A stretch of DNA of 64,000 bases from Siphonodentalium dalli (GCA_032622095.1 CP136063.1:144907950-144971949), one strand, 5' to 3'; counted from the stretch's first letter, positions 34,871 through 47,689 are shown. Numbers and translations: made by a program. The notes: a model not told the origin generated them from the letters alone.

Positions 34871-36620
34871 TATTTCATAGCTTATTACATGGCTGCACGT
34901 TCTGGGCTGCTGCTCTCCATCTGAAAATATAGATATAATAATAATTATGAATGAATACCAGAACGCATTACACAAAAATAATACTGTCATTTCAAACCGT
35001 ATGAGGTTAAAAGGGGCCATAACCTTGTTAGATTTGATAAATATAGCGTAGCAGATAAATAATGTCTTGTGTTATTGACTGATACAAACATGCGTTCATG
35101 TTAATATATATGCTGCGTTTTGGATTTATATCACAGCAACATGATGCAATGCAGCAGCATCACTACATTATTAAAAGCCAATCGATATGCACCCCACCCA
35201 CCTAGAGGTTGACTACATAAAAACATGATAAATTCAGTTGCAGAAATGGATCGCGTAATCACCTTATTTAAACGTCCACAGAGTAACGGGCATAAATCAG
35301 AATCCAGAATAAGATTCTTCAACTGACCAACAAAAATAGATATAACATTGTGATAAGGTTTTCAGTGGATAACAAGTGTATGCTTTATATAATTTTGTGG
35401 CAATACATTTTCTTTTGATATTAATAAACATTTTGGAAGCTGTCCAAGTATTTCAGAGTATTTCAATAAACAATAAGAGTGAAGTGAACAAGCACTATGA
35501 ATAAAATATTTAAAAGTCAGTGGGTTGCTTTTCAGAAATAAATTTGAATTAATCACTGGTTTGGTTCAAGTGCATACTTAACTTGTTATCCAATGTTTTG
35601 TAAGTGCACATGACTGGATTAATTACTGGCATTAAATTTATCTGATTAGAAATATTCAACTGTTTTGCAGTTACTATATCATAACTGGTTCTAGTAGAAC
35701 GTTTATAGCAAGATATTGCTAGATTTTACAAATAATTGACTCCTTAACCATAGGAGATTTATGGGAAATATTTCTTATTGTCATTCATTGGAAAGCACTG
35801 AGGATTTAATCCTGAAAAGTTACCCATAATCCTGCTGTGGTTAAGGAGTTGATTATTTAGATTTATGTAAATTTTGTTTAAAGACATATTATGCACTTGT
35901 TAATAGGGTGCGTGAAACTGATAACTTAGTATTAAGGTGCTATGCGAACTGGAGGAATGCAGCATTCTACTAACATCACCGAAAATATCAAGCAAATCGA
36001 CCATACCACTCCATAGAAAACATTGTCTGAACTACGCTAAATTGTAAATATTTACTACTCAAATCGGGACGCTTCTATCTGCGATAAACTAACGAAAACG
36101 ATTTTGCCATCGGCAGTCACTGCATTTAATTAAAATGTAAGAATAACGGTGTGTGTTGTCAATTTAGATATAATATTTTTAAAAATAACTACTTTGAACA
36201 AGATTATTCTCCATTTCTTAATTAAGTCACAAAATATTTAGAATACTGGTATCTTAGCTTCCTTCAAAAGAAAATCCAGTCATGTGCATTTTGTAATGGA
36301 ACATTTTGAAGAAACAAAAACTATTTGTTTGGACCACAGATAATCAAACATGCTTCTCAGGCGCTTTCATTTTGCATCAAACTTAATTGTATTGATGTCA
36401 ATCCTGGTCAAGTTCAATTTCTTTAAAATGCATCATTCTGTTTGTCTTGGAGGCAAACATGTGACACAAGTACATCAGATGAGATGAGTAAACATTGAAG
36501 TTCTAGAACATCTGCCTGTGAAACATAGTTTTGATTTTTTGTGGCCTTATACTCCACACAATGGAACACACGTTTTGTTTGAGAATATTTTATTCTCCTT
36601 ATTCATAGATGCACATATTA
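34871..36620. other. intergenic, nothing recognised
   Basis: AT-rich. The two words ACTCCTTAACCATAGGAGATT (35,739) and TGGTTAAGGAGTTGATTATT (about 35,838) form a loose inverted pair about 100 bp apart. No gene is seen. Confidence 0.35.
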
Positions 36621-38360
36621 TAGTGTAGTGACTTAGCGTTTTTTTTTTGGAACGGACTGGCAAAAAGTGCCATTTTTTTATATTTTGTCAAGTTATGTGT
36701 GCTCTTTCAGAAAGTGAACTAGAAACAAGTTTCTGATCAATATTAACCCTTGTTTCCAGTATGAATCCAAGATGGCGGCCAAATTCAATCATTATTTCAC
36801 CATGACGTTCCAACTGGTATAAAATTTGAGGCGCATGCATAATAAAGGCGTCATTCAACCTGACATTGTCATATTTGGAAGATAGTAGCAACCCAGGCTG
36901 ACCAAATTGGAAATTTATCACTTTTTGTCCCAAAAACATGCAATTTTGTCATATAATCATTCTCGTTTCAATTATTTCGGAATAATAAACAGACAATTTC
37001 TCAAAAATGTTTCAGTGTAGATCAAAGGTTAAGGTCTTAGCATTATTGGACATGTATACTCTAATCAAAACATACAATATCTAGGACACATTCTTAACCG
37101 TATTTTAGAAATTTTGGATTATGTTAGCCCTCACCCCAAAAATCATGAAATATTGTTTTTGTGATAAGCATCCGATAGAACATGGATGAGAATCTATAAA
37201 GGAAACTATTTGATCACATTTCTAAATACTGCAATGGCAATTACATACACAGTGACCAAAGTTGAAATATAACATCTTTTTCGACAAAACATATGCAATT
37301 TTGTAAGAAAATCCTCTTCATTTTCACATCGTTCGGTCTTATATGTTTGGGACATATATACTGAAAACGATGAATACATTGTATGTGTTTAATATGTAAC
37401 AACGTTTTAGAAAACTGGGTTTATGTTACCCCTCACCCCAAAAATCACGAAAATGTGACTTGTTGTAAGGATTCAATAAATCTTTGGTTAAATCTTATAA
37501 AGTGAGTTTGTCGATCGCAATTCGTCATATATTATAATGTAACAATCTCAATGTCGGTATGCTGTTGACATTAACAATTGTATGCCTAATAACAATTTAT
37601 TTGATCATTTCAAATATGTTCAACCAATAGAATGGCAATATGCAATAATATACAATATGCTGTCTTAAAAGTTTCGAAAATGAACATTAAATATATATAC
37701 AACACATATAAGGGTATATACATGTAATGTTTTGGTGAAATAAAATAAAAATAAAAGAATCTATAATACCATTAATGGATATATTTTACCCAATATCATT
37801 GACCTATGTAATCTAGCATTCAAGAGGGTGTATATATAGATATGCATTTCAGGTCACAACTTTAATTTGTCAATCAATAATACACATAAAGATCTTTGTT
37901 TATACTGTGTTCTTAAATTCATGTTTGTTATGTTATATAACTATAATGTTCACAGACTGATAATACCAGCCGATAGATAGCAGCTCATAGATTGTCATGG
38001 TATAATCACCGCTGCCTGTGTTTATACGTTGAACAAATATTGTAAGCACACAATTACATCTACATAACTCTGTGTATAGTAAATCAGCGTTTGCACATTT
38101 GCATATGTTACAAGTTTGTGATTTGCAACAACACTTAATGAGTTCTGAGAACAGAGCTGCGGCTTGGCATGACAAGTGTGTACCACAATCCTACCTGGTA
38201 GGCAGCTCGTTTCATATGTCCCACACCACATATATATGACAGTAACACTTCTTAGTCTGTAGAGTAGAAACTTCATTAGTGACTGGGCGTAATCATTAAA
38301 AGTAGATAATATATCGCAGGTACAGTCATATCCACAAGAACGCCTCCATCAAATATCTTG
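36621..38360. repeat. left arm of the 4.8 kb palindromic element
   Basis: Reverse-complement match to 38,685-41,418. Compared with the right arm it lacks about 0.8 kb corresponding to 38,850-39,620 and about 70 bp near 39,690-39,765. Substitutions and small gaps are spread along the arm, so the two arms have diverged noticeably. Confidence 0.8.
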
Positions 38361-38485
38361 AACTGAACATTTTTAGGTGGGTCCGATATATCTCCAATTG
38401 CTTCCCGGATACATCCCAGCAAATCAGATTGTGTCCCCTTGAATTTACCTCCCGTTGAAAAGGCGGGTGAATAGCCGACTCTCAT
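38049..38485 (-). pseudogene. CXC-tail gene, inverted internally deleted copy
   Basis: In the left arm on the minus strand. The 5' part reads …KFKGTQSDLLGCIREAIGD and KIFDGGVLVDMTVP. It then jumps across a deletion into the C-terminal segment LFSELIKCCCKSQTCNICKC with TELCRCNC. Cys spacing is that of the Cys-rich CXC (tesmin/TSO1-like) type. The N-terminal piece extends further upstream than in the right-arm copy, so the two copies keep different portions of the gene. Frame changes and stops prevent a single product. Confidence 0.6.
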
Positions 38486-38639
38486 GAGAGAAACACACGT
38501 CTGGTTCGGGGAGTTCTAGCCATCTCGTTATTGCTATCAACCCTCCATTTCCTTTCAATTTGATTTTCTCCTGTTCCTGCACTTGATCGTTTGGAATAGC
38601 GGAGAAGCGATTTCGGGTTTTTTTGAACTGCCCAAATGT

Positions 38640-39861
38640 TGTTCGAACACACTATTACAAGAAATAAAATATTGGAAGTACGTGCAAGATATTTGATGGA
38701 GGCGTTCTTGTCACATCCTTTGCATATAATTGTGCCTGCGATAGGATCTACATGTACTTTTAATGATTACACAGTCACTAATGAAGTTTCTACTCTACAA
38801 ACTAAGACGTGTCAATGTCATGTGTGTTGTGTGGGATAGGTATTTTGAAGGCAGCACAAAAGGCAGCACTAATGAGAATCGTGGTATAGGTCTTGGACGA
38901 AAAGTTGGTGGCCAAACTAAGATTCCCAAAAAATGGAACGACTTCCCCCGTCATTCTGACAATAAGCTTGAACTTTTTGTATTCCTGACAAGTAATGCGT
39001 CAGAACATGATGTTAAAGTGTTAAACATGACAGAATGTTCGTCAACTCTCAAAATAACAAATTCTTCCTAGTAAATCTTGAGAAACTGTTGTCAGGAGGA
39101 AGCTGATATTAGAATTGTGCCGCACATTATCCATGCGCTTTCTTGTGGGCTGACGACCATCCGTGTTCGGATTGTTGACACAGATGTCCTTTTAATGGTC
39201 ATCGGTCTGTTTTCAAAGTTTACGGATGCTAACAGTGGTGGTGATACATGTGTTTCTCTAGGAACAGGCAAAACTAAAACATTGTACCATGACAACAGCA
39301 CATTTTCCGCTCTGGGCGATGACAATTTTTTTCACTTCCCAATTTTCATTCGATATCTGGTTTTGATACCACTTTGTTCTTCCATATAAAGGGCAGAAAA
39401 AGTTTCTGGATAGCATGGAAATATTATCCCGTTATCACAGATACATGTACATTTCTTCTATAGGCGAATCAACCTTTTATTCAACTAGATTCGTCCCTCA
39501 TATATTTTCAAAGAACTGGAACGTTTCATTACTATTAACTTCTTATAAAGGTTGTCAAAAGTTGCTGATAACGAACCATATGAAGAGAATTCTCCAAAAC
39601 TTGTCGCTCAAAAGGGGCCCTAATACAGCATATGAAATGAGCCATATACCAGGCAGGATTGTGGTACACTTGTCATGACATAAAAATTCCAATACATGGC
39701 CCGCATGACTGGGAATGGACAGTTGAAGATCATGGATGTAAACCATTGTGGACTACATTACCAGAAGCTGCAGCTGTGTGTTCAGAACTCATCAAGTGTT
39801 GTTGCAAATCCCAAACTTGTAACAGGTGCAAATGTGCAATAGCTGATTTACCATGCACATA
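38640..39861 (+). pseudogene. CXC-tail gene of a repeated invertebrate family, right-arm copy
   Basis: The conceptual product shows, in order, WDRYFEGSTKGSTNENRGIG and LGRKVGGQTKIPKKWNDF, LELFVFLTSN, then after two adjacent stops (near 39,069-39,074) CCQEEADIRIVPHIIHALSC, IRVRIVDTDVLLMVIGLFSK, a Gly-Thr-Gly-Lys stretch, and at the end HDWEWTVEDHGCKPLWTTLP and CSELIKCCCKSQTCNRCKCA. This order matches an uncharacterised multi-copy protein family that I recall from many invertebrate genomes (EEAD…VDTDV core, PLWTTLPEA, Cys-rich tail). The spaced acidic motifs EEAD and DTDV are reminiscent of PIN/FEN-like nuclease active sites, which is an inference only. At least two frameshifts and several stops make it inactive. 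Confidence 0.65.
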
Positions 39862-41418
39862 AATATGCAGTTGTAATTGTGATATTAAGAATGCCTAAAA
39901 TATTTGTTCAATGTATCAACATGGTCACCGGTGATTATAACATGACAATCTATGAGTTGCTATATATCCGCTGGTATGATCAGACTGCGTACATTATAGT
40001 TATACAGGTACAACATAGCAAACGTGAATTTAAGAACAGAGTATAAACTAAGATAGACCATCTTTATGTTATGTGTATTATTGATAGACAAATTAAAGTT
40101 GTGATCTGAACTACATGTCTATATATACCCCCTCTTGTATGCTACATTTGTAGATTATATAAGTCAACACCTTCAAATTACTTATGGTATAATAGATTTT
40201 TAGAATTTTATTCTATTTCACCAAGACATGACATGTATACACCTTTAAATGTGTTGTATTCGACAGCCATTTTCGAAACTTTCAAGGCCACATGTGGTAT
40301 ACGATCTTGGGAAATGTTTGAGAAATTGCCCATATATTGGTTGAAAATATTTGAAATGATGGTTATTTTACCATCAAATATAGCTGTTATTACGCATACA
40401 ATTGTAAATTTAACCAGTATACTGTCAATGAGATTGTTACATAACAATATATGACTAAATGTCATCGACAAACTCACTTTATAAGATTTAACCAAAGATT
40501 TATTGAATCTTTGCAACCAAGTCACATTTTCGTGATTTTTGGGGTGAGGGGTAACATAAACCAAATTTTCTGAAACGTTAATACATATTAACCACAGAAA
40601 ATGTATTAATTGTTTTCAGTAAATATGTCACAAACATTTAAGACCAAACATTTTGAACTATCGCAAATATCCTATGTGTAAATGACCATTTATTGGACCA
40701 AAATATTTGAAATGACGAGGATTTTCTTACCAAATTGCATATTTTAGTCGAAAAAGTTGTAAATTTCAACTTTGGTCATTGTGTGCGTAATTGCAATTAC
40801 AGTATTTAGAAATGTGATCGAATAGTGTCCTTTATAGATACTCATCCATGTTCTATCGGATGTTTATCACAAACACAAAATTTCATAATGTCTGGGTGAG
40901 GCGTAACATAATCCAAAATGTCTAAAATATGGTTACGAATTTGTCCTAGATGTTGTATATTTTGTTTGCAGTATACATTGCTGAAATTGTTAAGATCTTA
41001 ATCTTTGATCTGCACTGAAACAGTTTTGAGAAATTGTCTGTTTATTAGTCCGAAATTATTGAAACGAGAATGATTTTATGACAAAATTTCATGCTTTTGG
41101 TCCAAAAAGTTATAATTTTCAAATTTGGTCAGCCTGGATTGCTAATATCTTCAAAATATGACAATGCCGGATGGAATGACGCCTTTATTATGCATGTGCC
41201 TTAAATTGTATACCAGTTGGAACGTCATGGTGAAATAATGATTGAATTTGGCCGCCATCTTGGATTTATACTGGAAAGAAGGTTTAATATTGATCAGAAA
41301 CCTGTTTCTAGTTCACTTTCTGAAAGAGCACACCTAACTTGACATAATATAAAAAAATGGCACTTTTGGCCAGTCGTTCCAATATGACAAAATTTTGTCG
41401 CTAAGTCACTACACTATT
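38685..41418. repeat. right arm of the 4.8 kb palindromic element
   Basis: The longer arm, mirrored by 36,621-38,360. It includes the fuller gene copy (38,685-39,870) and the non-coding outer segment, with GCCGCCATCTTGG near 41,251 and the terminal CGCTAAGTCACTACACTA. Confidence 0.8.
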
Positions 41419-42117
41419 AATCAAATTTTGTGTCTTATCTAGTGAGGAAATTACTAAAACAGTGAAAAAGTAATTAATTTTGCTCTAGTTTTTTAAATAA
41501 TTAACCATATAATACGGCATTTGGCTCATTCTGCGAAATTAAGGCTCCGAAATCAGGTAAACTCGCGTTTTTGAAGGCACACAACTCAAAAAATACTTAA
41601 GAAATCTGGGAATGGTTTCCAGTTTTGGTTCAGGAAAATGTGGTCGACAAAATAGGCATGATATTTGTAGGACTTGTAAATTTGAAATTTTTATATACAT
41701 TCATGAAAATCCCTAAATTGATGATTTAAAGGCACGTGAGGCCTTAGTTGTCGAAAATATTCATATTTGTTCTAATCAACGTAAACAGAAAAAACATTAA
41801 AACGCATACAGTTTCGTTCATATATACCATGACCATCACGTAAACAGCATGTTAGCATAAAGACCTACTATATTTTACCTACGCAAGAACCTGATTGTGT
41901 TACAGAAGACAGCACAATGATACTGGCTAATCACACACAAATGGAATAAACGCTCTTTATTAGTTCCATATCAGGAATTCAAGAACAAAGAACGCTCTTT
42001 ATGTTTACTATCATAATATAAACAAACACCAGTAAAGTTACTTTTTATGCCTTTGTTTACATAACAATGGTCAAACATTTGACAATAACATACTGTTTAT
42101 GTGATATTTCTTATTTG
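41419..42117. other. intergenic, nothing recognised
   Basis: No gene or repeat end is supported. Confidence 0.35.
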
Positions 42118-42230
42118 TATACGGACAAAGTCTGTCTACATTTTGATGTTCTTTCTGTTTGTAGCGGTTTTTGACGGGTGGAAATATTTTCACAGGATAC
42201 CCACCGCCAAGGCCAACCGTACCTTTAACA
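42118..42230 (+). repeat. dispersed repeat, GTCTGTCTA…TTCTTTCTGTTT family, copy 2
   Basis: AAGTCTGTCTACATTTTGATG, TTCTTTCTGTTTGTAGCGGTTTT and GGGTGGAAATATTTTCACAGG, followed by ACCCACCGCCAAGGC, match 34,060-34,195 in order. Confidence 0.55.
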
Positions 42231-42831
42231 AAATTTTCCCAAATTTTTTTCACGAAATTCACTAATTTCCCTTTTTCCGATTTTGCTGATTTTTAATATG
42301 TTGTTTATGTAGGGTATATGTACAAATTAGTTCTGGGTAAAACCATAAATGCACTGGACAATATCACGCATATATTTGTTTGCGGCAGATTAGATCAGAC
42401 TAGCCAAACAGGCTATTCTGCCGATAGCGGCATAATAAAAATCGGACCTTATTATGCTGCTTGCGGAAGAATAGCCTCGGCCTACTCTTTTATCTGTTTG
42501 GACGAGATAGCTGAAACAGGCCAGCTAAAACATTTTAATTGTTTTAATATTTGAATTAAAAAATTTAGATTTGTTTTCTTAATTAAAATTTATTTTTTAG
42601 ATTGAGTTCCTTGCTGAATTTTTTGTTTTATCTAAATAATTTTATCAAAATTATGAAAAACCAACGACGTTATATAACATCCGCCAGGGTATCGCGGTAC
42701 CCCAAGTCAACATACCAAATTTTGTTGAAATCGGTCCAGGGTTCTGGGAGAAAAATCCGAGCAGAGAGACATAGCCTACACAGATAGGTCTACAGACAGC
42801 TCGATTTTTATTGCAAAGCATGAATTCCAGC
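42231..42831. other. intergenic with dispersed-repeat tail
   Basis: At 42,660-42,760 is the tail AACATCCGCCAGGGTATCGC, CATACCAAATTTTGTTGAAATCGGTCCAGGGTTCTGGGAGAAAAA, also seen at 18,541-18,660. The final CATACCAAATT…ATCGGTC words recur near 60,813-60,845. No gene is seen. Confidence 0.45.
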
Positions 42832-43256
42832 GTGACGGAATCATCAAATTTTACGGAATTTCACTTTTCTGTGGCCTATAAAATCTAAAATTATGACCAG
42901 TAGGATACCACTTAAAATAAAAAACATTGTATATACTATATATACTAAGTTGTTTTATTATATACAATGCTATGTGTAATTAAGTATCATCTCACTCTGG
43001 GACAAATTGTGTCCGTGACGGAATCACCCAAAAAGTGCCCTCACTATATGGGGGTTGGTCCTTAGTATTGCAGAACCCTTCTCATTCATCAAAGCTGAGC
43101 TGGAAAACGTTCTAAATTAGCAAAGTAGAAACATTATCCTTGAAGAAAGAAGCCGCATTATCACACACTTCTGTGTATATTACTAGCTAACTATGTATAT
43201 TACTGGCTATAGTTTGTTCGCCGTGACGGAATCACACAACGGGCGTGACGGAATCA
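42832..43256 (+). repeat. four dispersed GTGACGGAATCA boxes
   Basis: The word GTGACGGAATCAC (first copy ending CAT) occurs at 42,832, 43,015, 43,223 and 43,245, always on the plus strand. Four exact 12-mers in 425 bp are not expected by chance, yet spacing is irregular and there is no surrounding monomer similarity. Confidence 0.7.
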
Positions 43257-44242
43257 CATTCAAAAACTGGTTTAAACTACACCCAGTTCAAAATGCTTAA
43301 ATTACATGGAAATAATATTGTAAGATAGATAAATTCATTTTCTCAACGTTTGTAAGAATGAAGTTGATTCCCTCGAGTGGTGTATATGAAGTGTAAACTC
43401 ATGGCATCGTGACCTACCAGTGTATAACGACTATGACTTATTATTTAGACAAAACTTTCAACAGTGTGCATGGTTAAACCTTTTGATTTTGGTCGACATA
43501 CAATTAATGGTCAAAAATAGTGATAGACATAGCGGAGATCAAATAAAGAATTGCATGCTAGACTCGCCTGCCCATCACCCACAAACTCAAGAGATCATAA
43601 TAAAAAATCTTTAAAACCATAAATCTAGAAGTCAATGGTTTATTCAGTTCGACGTTTATGTGCTACGACAGATATATTCAGATGGCCGTGAGTTTAGGAG
43701 AATGTCAATTCCTAAAACGAATAATGCACGGAGACGAAGTCCCGTCCCAATATATATTTTTTTAAATGGACAGTTTCGAGCATTTACTCTTATTTATACA
43801 GTCGTTTGATTATGTCAAGAAAGTTTATTGTTGTTGAGAAATCGTGAACATCGAATTAGTCGTTCGCACCATCCCCGCTATAGAAAAGGATGACGACGAT
43901 ACGGGTGAACTCTTAAGTATTTATATTGTATACATGTATCTCACTTCTGCCAATTGTAATAAATTTGGAACTCCCTCATCATTTCGCTGAACAGTCTATA
44001 GTATTTCCTTATATACATTTCTAATTCACCGCAAAACTTTAATTTTTATGTTAATAAACAATTGTTCTTAGCGCTAAAATTCAATTTGAATCTATGAATC
44101 TATATATGCAAGCGAATGATTGATCTTAAGAAATATCATCTTAATTTTCTTGTTAATTTGAAAAAAAAATTCATCTTATACCTCATGAACAAACTTCAAC
44201 GCAATCAAATTCATTGCAGACAAACATTCTCAAATTAATAGC
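43257..44242. other. intergenic, nothing recognised
   Basis: AT-rich. No supported gene. Confidence 0.35.
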
Positions 44243-46392
44243 GAGTTTGCGATTTCAAACCGGTACGGGTATGGGTACGCATACGGATAGCTACCCGTAC
44301 CGGTACACGTTTTGTAATCGCAAACTGTTTTACGGGTAGAATTCATCACATTGACTGGTAATGTTTGGTAAGCCAACTGCAACAAAAAAGATATTATGAT
44401 ATAGATAGATTGTTATTCGCTTTATTTACCGGTGTTATATATATACTTACAGTTATGGATTGTTGGAAATTTTTATTTAGATTACATGGGCCTCATGATA
44501 ATCATCATCAAGAACGAAGCGGCAGTTGGAAGGGGTTGGTACTTTTCTTTAACTCATCCTGGTAACATTTTCCACAATTGGATTCTACAATTAGTCATAG
44601 ACCGACCGAGTGTTGACTATATATCGGTTGGAATTTTCAGACTTAGAAAACAGATTATGATAGCTCAAATATACAATTACGTTATAGTTAAATTTTCCAA
44701 CCAATAGTTGGTGTAAAATGTATTGTTTAAGACTCAGGGTCTAATAATGTCCTGCATGTACTTTCAGTCAGACATAAGACCGAATTTGTACCTTATTTTA
44801 GTTGGGGAATATTTAGTCATATTAAGTAAACATTGGTTTGGAATCTTTCAGCAGATCGAAGGGTCGGGGCAAGGGAATCTTTATCCCAAGAATTGGGATT
44901 TTTGTTGGGATCTAAACCCGGAGGTAGGTTGAAAAGATAAACTTGGTAACGATAACAGGTGTTAAAATTTTGTCTATTTATTATACGGATTAAATAAAGA
45001 GCGTTTGCTTCACTTCTGTGCGAAACACAGAACACAGCTAAACTCGCTCTGATTATGCTTAGATTTTGAAGAGTATGTATAGTCTTTAGCGACCTATAGT
45101 ATCCTCACTACAATATACACCAGTATCGTGATTCAAATGCGTCGTGTCCGTTCAGATGGTAAATATATATTAAAATGATAATACATACGATCAAGTAACT
45201 AAACGGTTGTATATTCAAATGTGCAATACATGGATAAATCCACGATATATTGATGCCCTTGTACAAAGGTTGTATACCTGACACAACATTTGTTGGAAAT
45301 TTCACACCAACAATAAGTTGAAACTGTTCTCGTGGTTTGATTTTCCAACAATATATTAGTGGAGAATTTGTACCCTTTAGACCAACATTGGCACATTTTC
45401 CTATTATTAGTAAAAATAAATGGACTGAAATTGCTATCAGAAACTGTTGGTGTTAGGTCTCAAAATCTCCAACAATTAGAAAGCTTGATGCCAGTCTGAA
45501 TGCTGGGATTTAGCAAATTTTATGTCCAGATTTAATTCAAACCGGGCCGAACCATGGTCGACCCGATATATCCCGGCTCCTCCCCAGTGGCCAGTCAGAA
45601 ACTGATAATTAATTTAAGAAAAAAACAAATCGGGGTAAATTTTCATGGCGTTAGACCTATAGATATTAGGATATTAGGATTTTTCAGGCTGAGATATACA
45701 CATTTTCTTGTTCTGCATGGTCGGCCCAGTGGATTATGCCAACCACCCGGCACCCCCTCCCCGACTAGTGACAAAAAGACCACTGATTCGTTTAGAATAT
45801 GCTACCATCCAGGCGGTTTTGAGGGACCAGTTGGGAAAAATTAAAGCCCATTTGGGGGGGGGGGTCAAATGGAATTACGCGCAAACTTGTGGATTTTATA
45901 TGGTTCAAGGGGTGTAGTTATAAATTCGAAGGTGGAAACCCTCCTAACGTTGAGACCGTCTATAGCCACGTCCCTGCAATGGGTCTAGACTGTGTCTATA
46001 GCACCATCTACTCACTCTATTAACCACAACCTGTCATTAATGGAGTGAACAAAGTTGTTAGTGAAAAGATGGGCCTTCCGTATTTATCTGAGTGCCAGAA
46101 GCCGCCTCGAGAATTTGAACATAAAACCTGGCTTAAAATGACAACTTTATCAATGATATTTGCCGATGGAATCTTGCAATAAATAGGTTAACGCATAGCT
46201 GACTGGAATTTCATGGAATTCATGAACCTTTGAGTGAGAAAATCGTAGTGAAATGTTACCGGTCAATGGGACACATCTACCCGTTCCAAATCTCTATCGC
46301 TTTATGTGCTGCATTGAAAGTACCCAAGTGACCGTGACGATGTTCACCGATTTACCCGTACCGGTTCCCGTCGGACGGGTATCGCAAACTGG
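44243..46392. mobile_element. putative TIR element with AGTTTGCGAT ends (about 2.15 kb)
   Basis: The left end GAGTTTGCGATTTCAAACC followed by ACCGGTACGGGTA is matched in inverted orientation at the right by TACCCGTACCGGT…GGGTATCGCAAACT. The left end itself also forms a hairpin of about 85 bp (44,244-44,327), because a third, inverted copy (CTACCCGTACCGG, AATCGCAAACTG) follows it. The interior holds only short frames (up to 96 codons, 45,554-45,844) that I do not recognise, and a G-run near 45,855. No clear target duplication is seen. Two independent short palindromes are an alternative reading. Confidence 0.5.
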
Positions 46393-46671
46393 CTAATTTC
46401 AAGTGAATTCATAAATTCATAGTATAACATATTATGGCCAAAAAGGGTTTTGGTTCGCGTGTCCTGGCGCATTGAATAATATGCACAGCGTTGGGCGTTT
46501 TTATTTTGATGTCTGCATTATGTTACGACATAAAAGTTTGTTTCAAATATTTTAATATGTTTCACCAACATGTCCAGAGATATGTATTGGGCATTGATGT
46601 GCAAAAAATATTAGATCTACAATACAATGAGAGTTGACTTATGTCTACATATAGGGCCTATATAGAACACT
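46393..46671. other. intergenic, nothing recognised
   Basis: No supported feature before the ACTAGCTG-type repeat. Confidence 0.3.
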
Positions 46672-46853
46672 AGCTGATGTGCCCGACTTCTAACGGGCTA
46701 TATATTTAGGGAACAACGTTGAAAATATTAGGAGGAAAAAAAAAAAAATATTGTTCGATCGTTCCAGAAAGATGCCTTGGCCCCTTTATGAACGTATATG
46801 AGATAGGTCAAGGCCAAGGCCCCGGGCGCACGAGAACTTGGACCCGCCCATAT
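46672..46853 (+). mobile_element. ACTAGCTG-type dispersed repeat, left half (split)
   Basis: Begins ACTAGCTGATGTGCCCGACTT, as the member at 9408 does, and runs into the monomer word CACGAGAACTTGGACCCGCC followed by CATAT. It is cut at 46,853 by the 13.8 kb palindromic element and resumes at 60,651 with the expected next word of the monomer (ATATTGTTCCCGAGATCAAAGTA). Confidence 0.75.
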
Positions 46854-46867
46854 CACTGTCGGATACC

Positions 46868-47340
46868 CGTTGAGGTTCGGACATTCCAAGATGGCGGCGC
46901 CCACTTAAGCAGATAAACGGTAAGTGTATATATTGTCTCCAAGCAGCAATCAACGACATCTTTTGGTGATACACCTTGAAACAGTTATGTAGGAATTTGT
47001 ATGCCCAACACATACGTAACACGCCTTTCGTCATAATTTTTAGAAATTTTATCGAGGCGGCGAAATGTTCGCTTTTTCGTATTTTTCTGGCCCTGGGCTC
47101 ATGCATCCGCAAATTTATGTATTGTTGTGGGTAGATTAGGTCACCACACATCTTCGGAATGCAAAACCGGCGATATTTTTATTGTCTAACTCCGAAAAAC
47201 GACCTTTGAAAATTTCAAAATGTTCAGGTTCGGATTCGCAACATTCGTGATGATTTTGTTCAGGTTCAGACACAATTTTCGTTCAGGTTCGGACAAATTT
47301 GGTTCAGGTTCGGACAATTTTAGTTCAGGTTCGGACGCAT
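46868..47340. repeat. sub-terminal GTTCAGGTTCGGAC repeats, left end
   Basis: GTTCAGGTTCGGAC or one-base variants occur near 47,221, 47,259, 47,282, 47,302 and 47,323, with a further GTTGAGGTTCGGAC directly inside the terminus at about 46,870. The right end has the same set inverted (60,303-60,400 and 60,622). Iterated sub-terminal words of this kind often bind the mobility protein. That role is inferred. Confidence 0.75.
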
Positions 47341-47689
47341 CAAAACCTTACCTATAAATGACATGCCGAGGTGCAGTCGCGATCTTATTGTGCGTGTTAT
47401 TAACGAACATGCAAGCAGCATAGGGGCTTCTGCAGTCCCATTTCCATATGGGACCCCTTTTCCTATAGGTTTGTCTATGTCTATGGCCCCATAGTATGGC
47501 AACGCCCCCTTTTCTATGCTTTGTATGTGTTTATGTATGGGTCCATAGTCTTACAAACTCCTCCTTTTTTATTAATTTTATAGGTTTAATTATTATATAT
47601 CGCTCCTCCTTTTCTTAATTCCCTCTTTCCCACGCAATTTCATCTTCTGGAAAATTCTACAAATTTTTTGTTTCTGGAAAATTCTTCAA

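Larger units (their letters stand above)
36621..41418. mobile_element. 4.8 kb palindromic element with decayed CXC-tail gene
   Basis: The ends are inverted copies of TAGTGTAGTGACTTAGCG (36,621 and 41,418). TTA lies immediately outside both ends, which would suit a 3-bp duplication of the PIF/Harbinger type, though this is weak evidence. The left arm (36,621-38,360) is mirrored by the right arm (38,685-41,418) around a spacer of about 325 bp. The outer 1.5 kb of both arms is non-coding, holding GATCAATATTAACCC, AAGATGGCGGCC, and CCCTCACCCCAAAAATCA words. The inner parts hold inverted copies of the same gene. The right copy is longer and the left has a large internal deletion. No transposase motif is seen elsewhere, so either this gene is the mobility protein or the element is non-autonomous. 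Confidence 0.8.

Noticed and set aside
36621-41418. Tc1/mariner assignment of the 4.8 kb palindrome
   Set aside because: TA occurs near the ends, but the flanking match is better read as TTA, and no DDE-type transposase is present. The family is left open.
46786-47151. 121-codon minus-strand frame at the left end of the 13.8 kb element
   Set aside because: It crosses the terminus and the sub-terminal region, and it is disrupted in the right arm by an indel of about 120 bp. No motif is recognisable, so it looks incidental.
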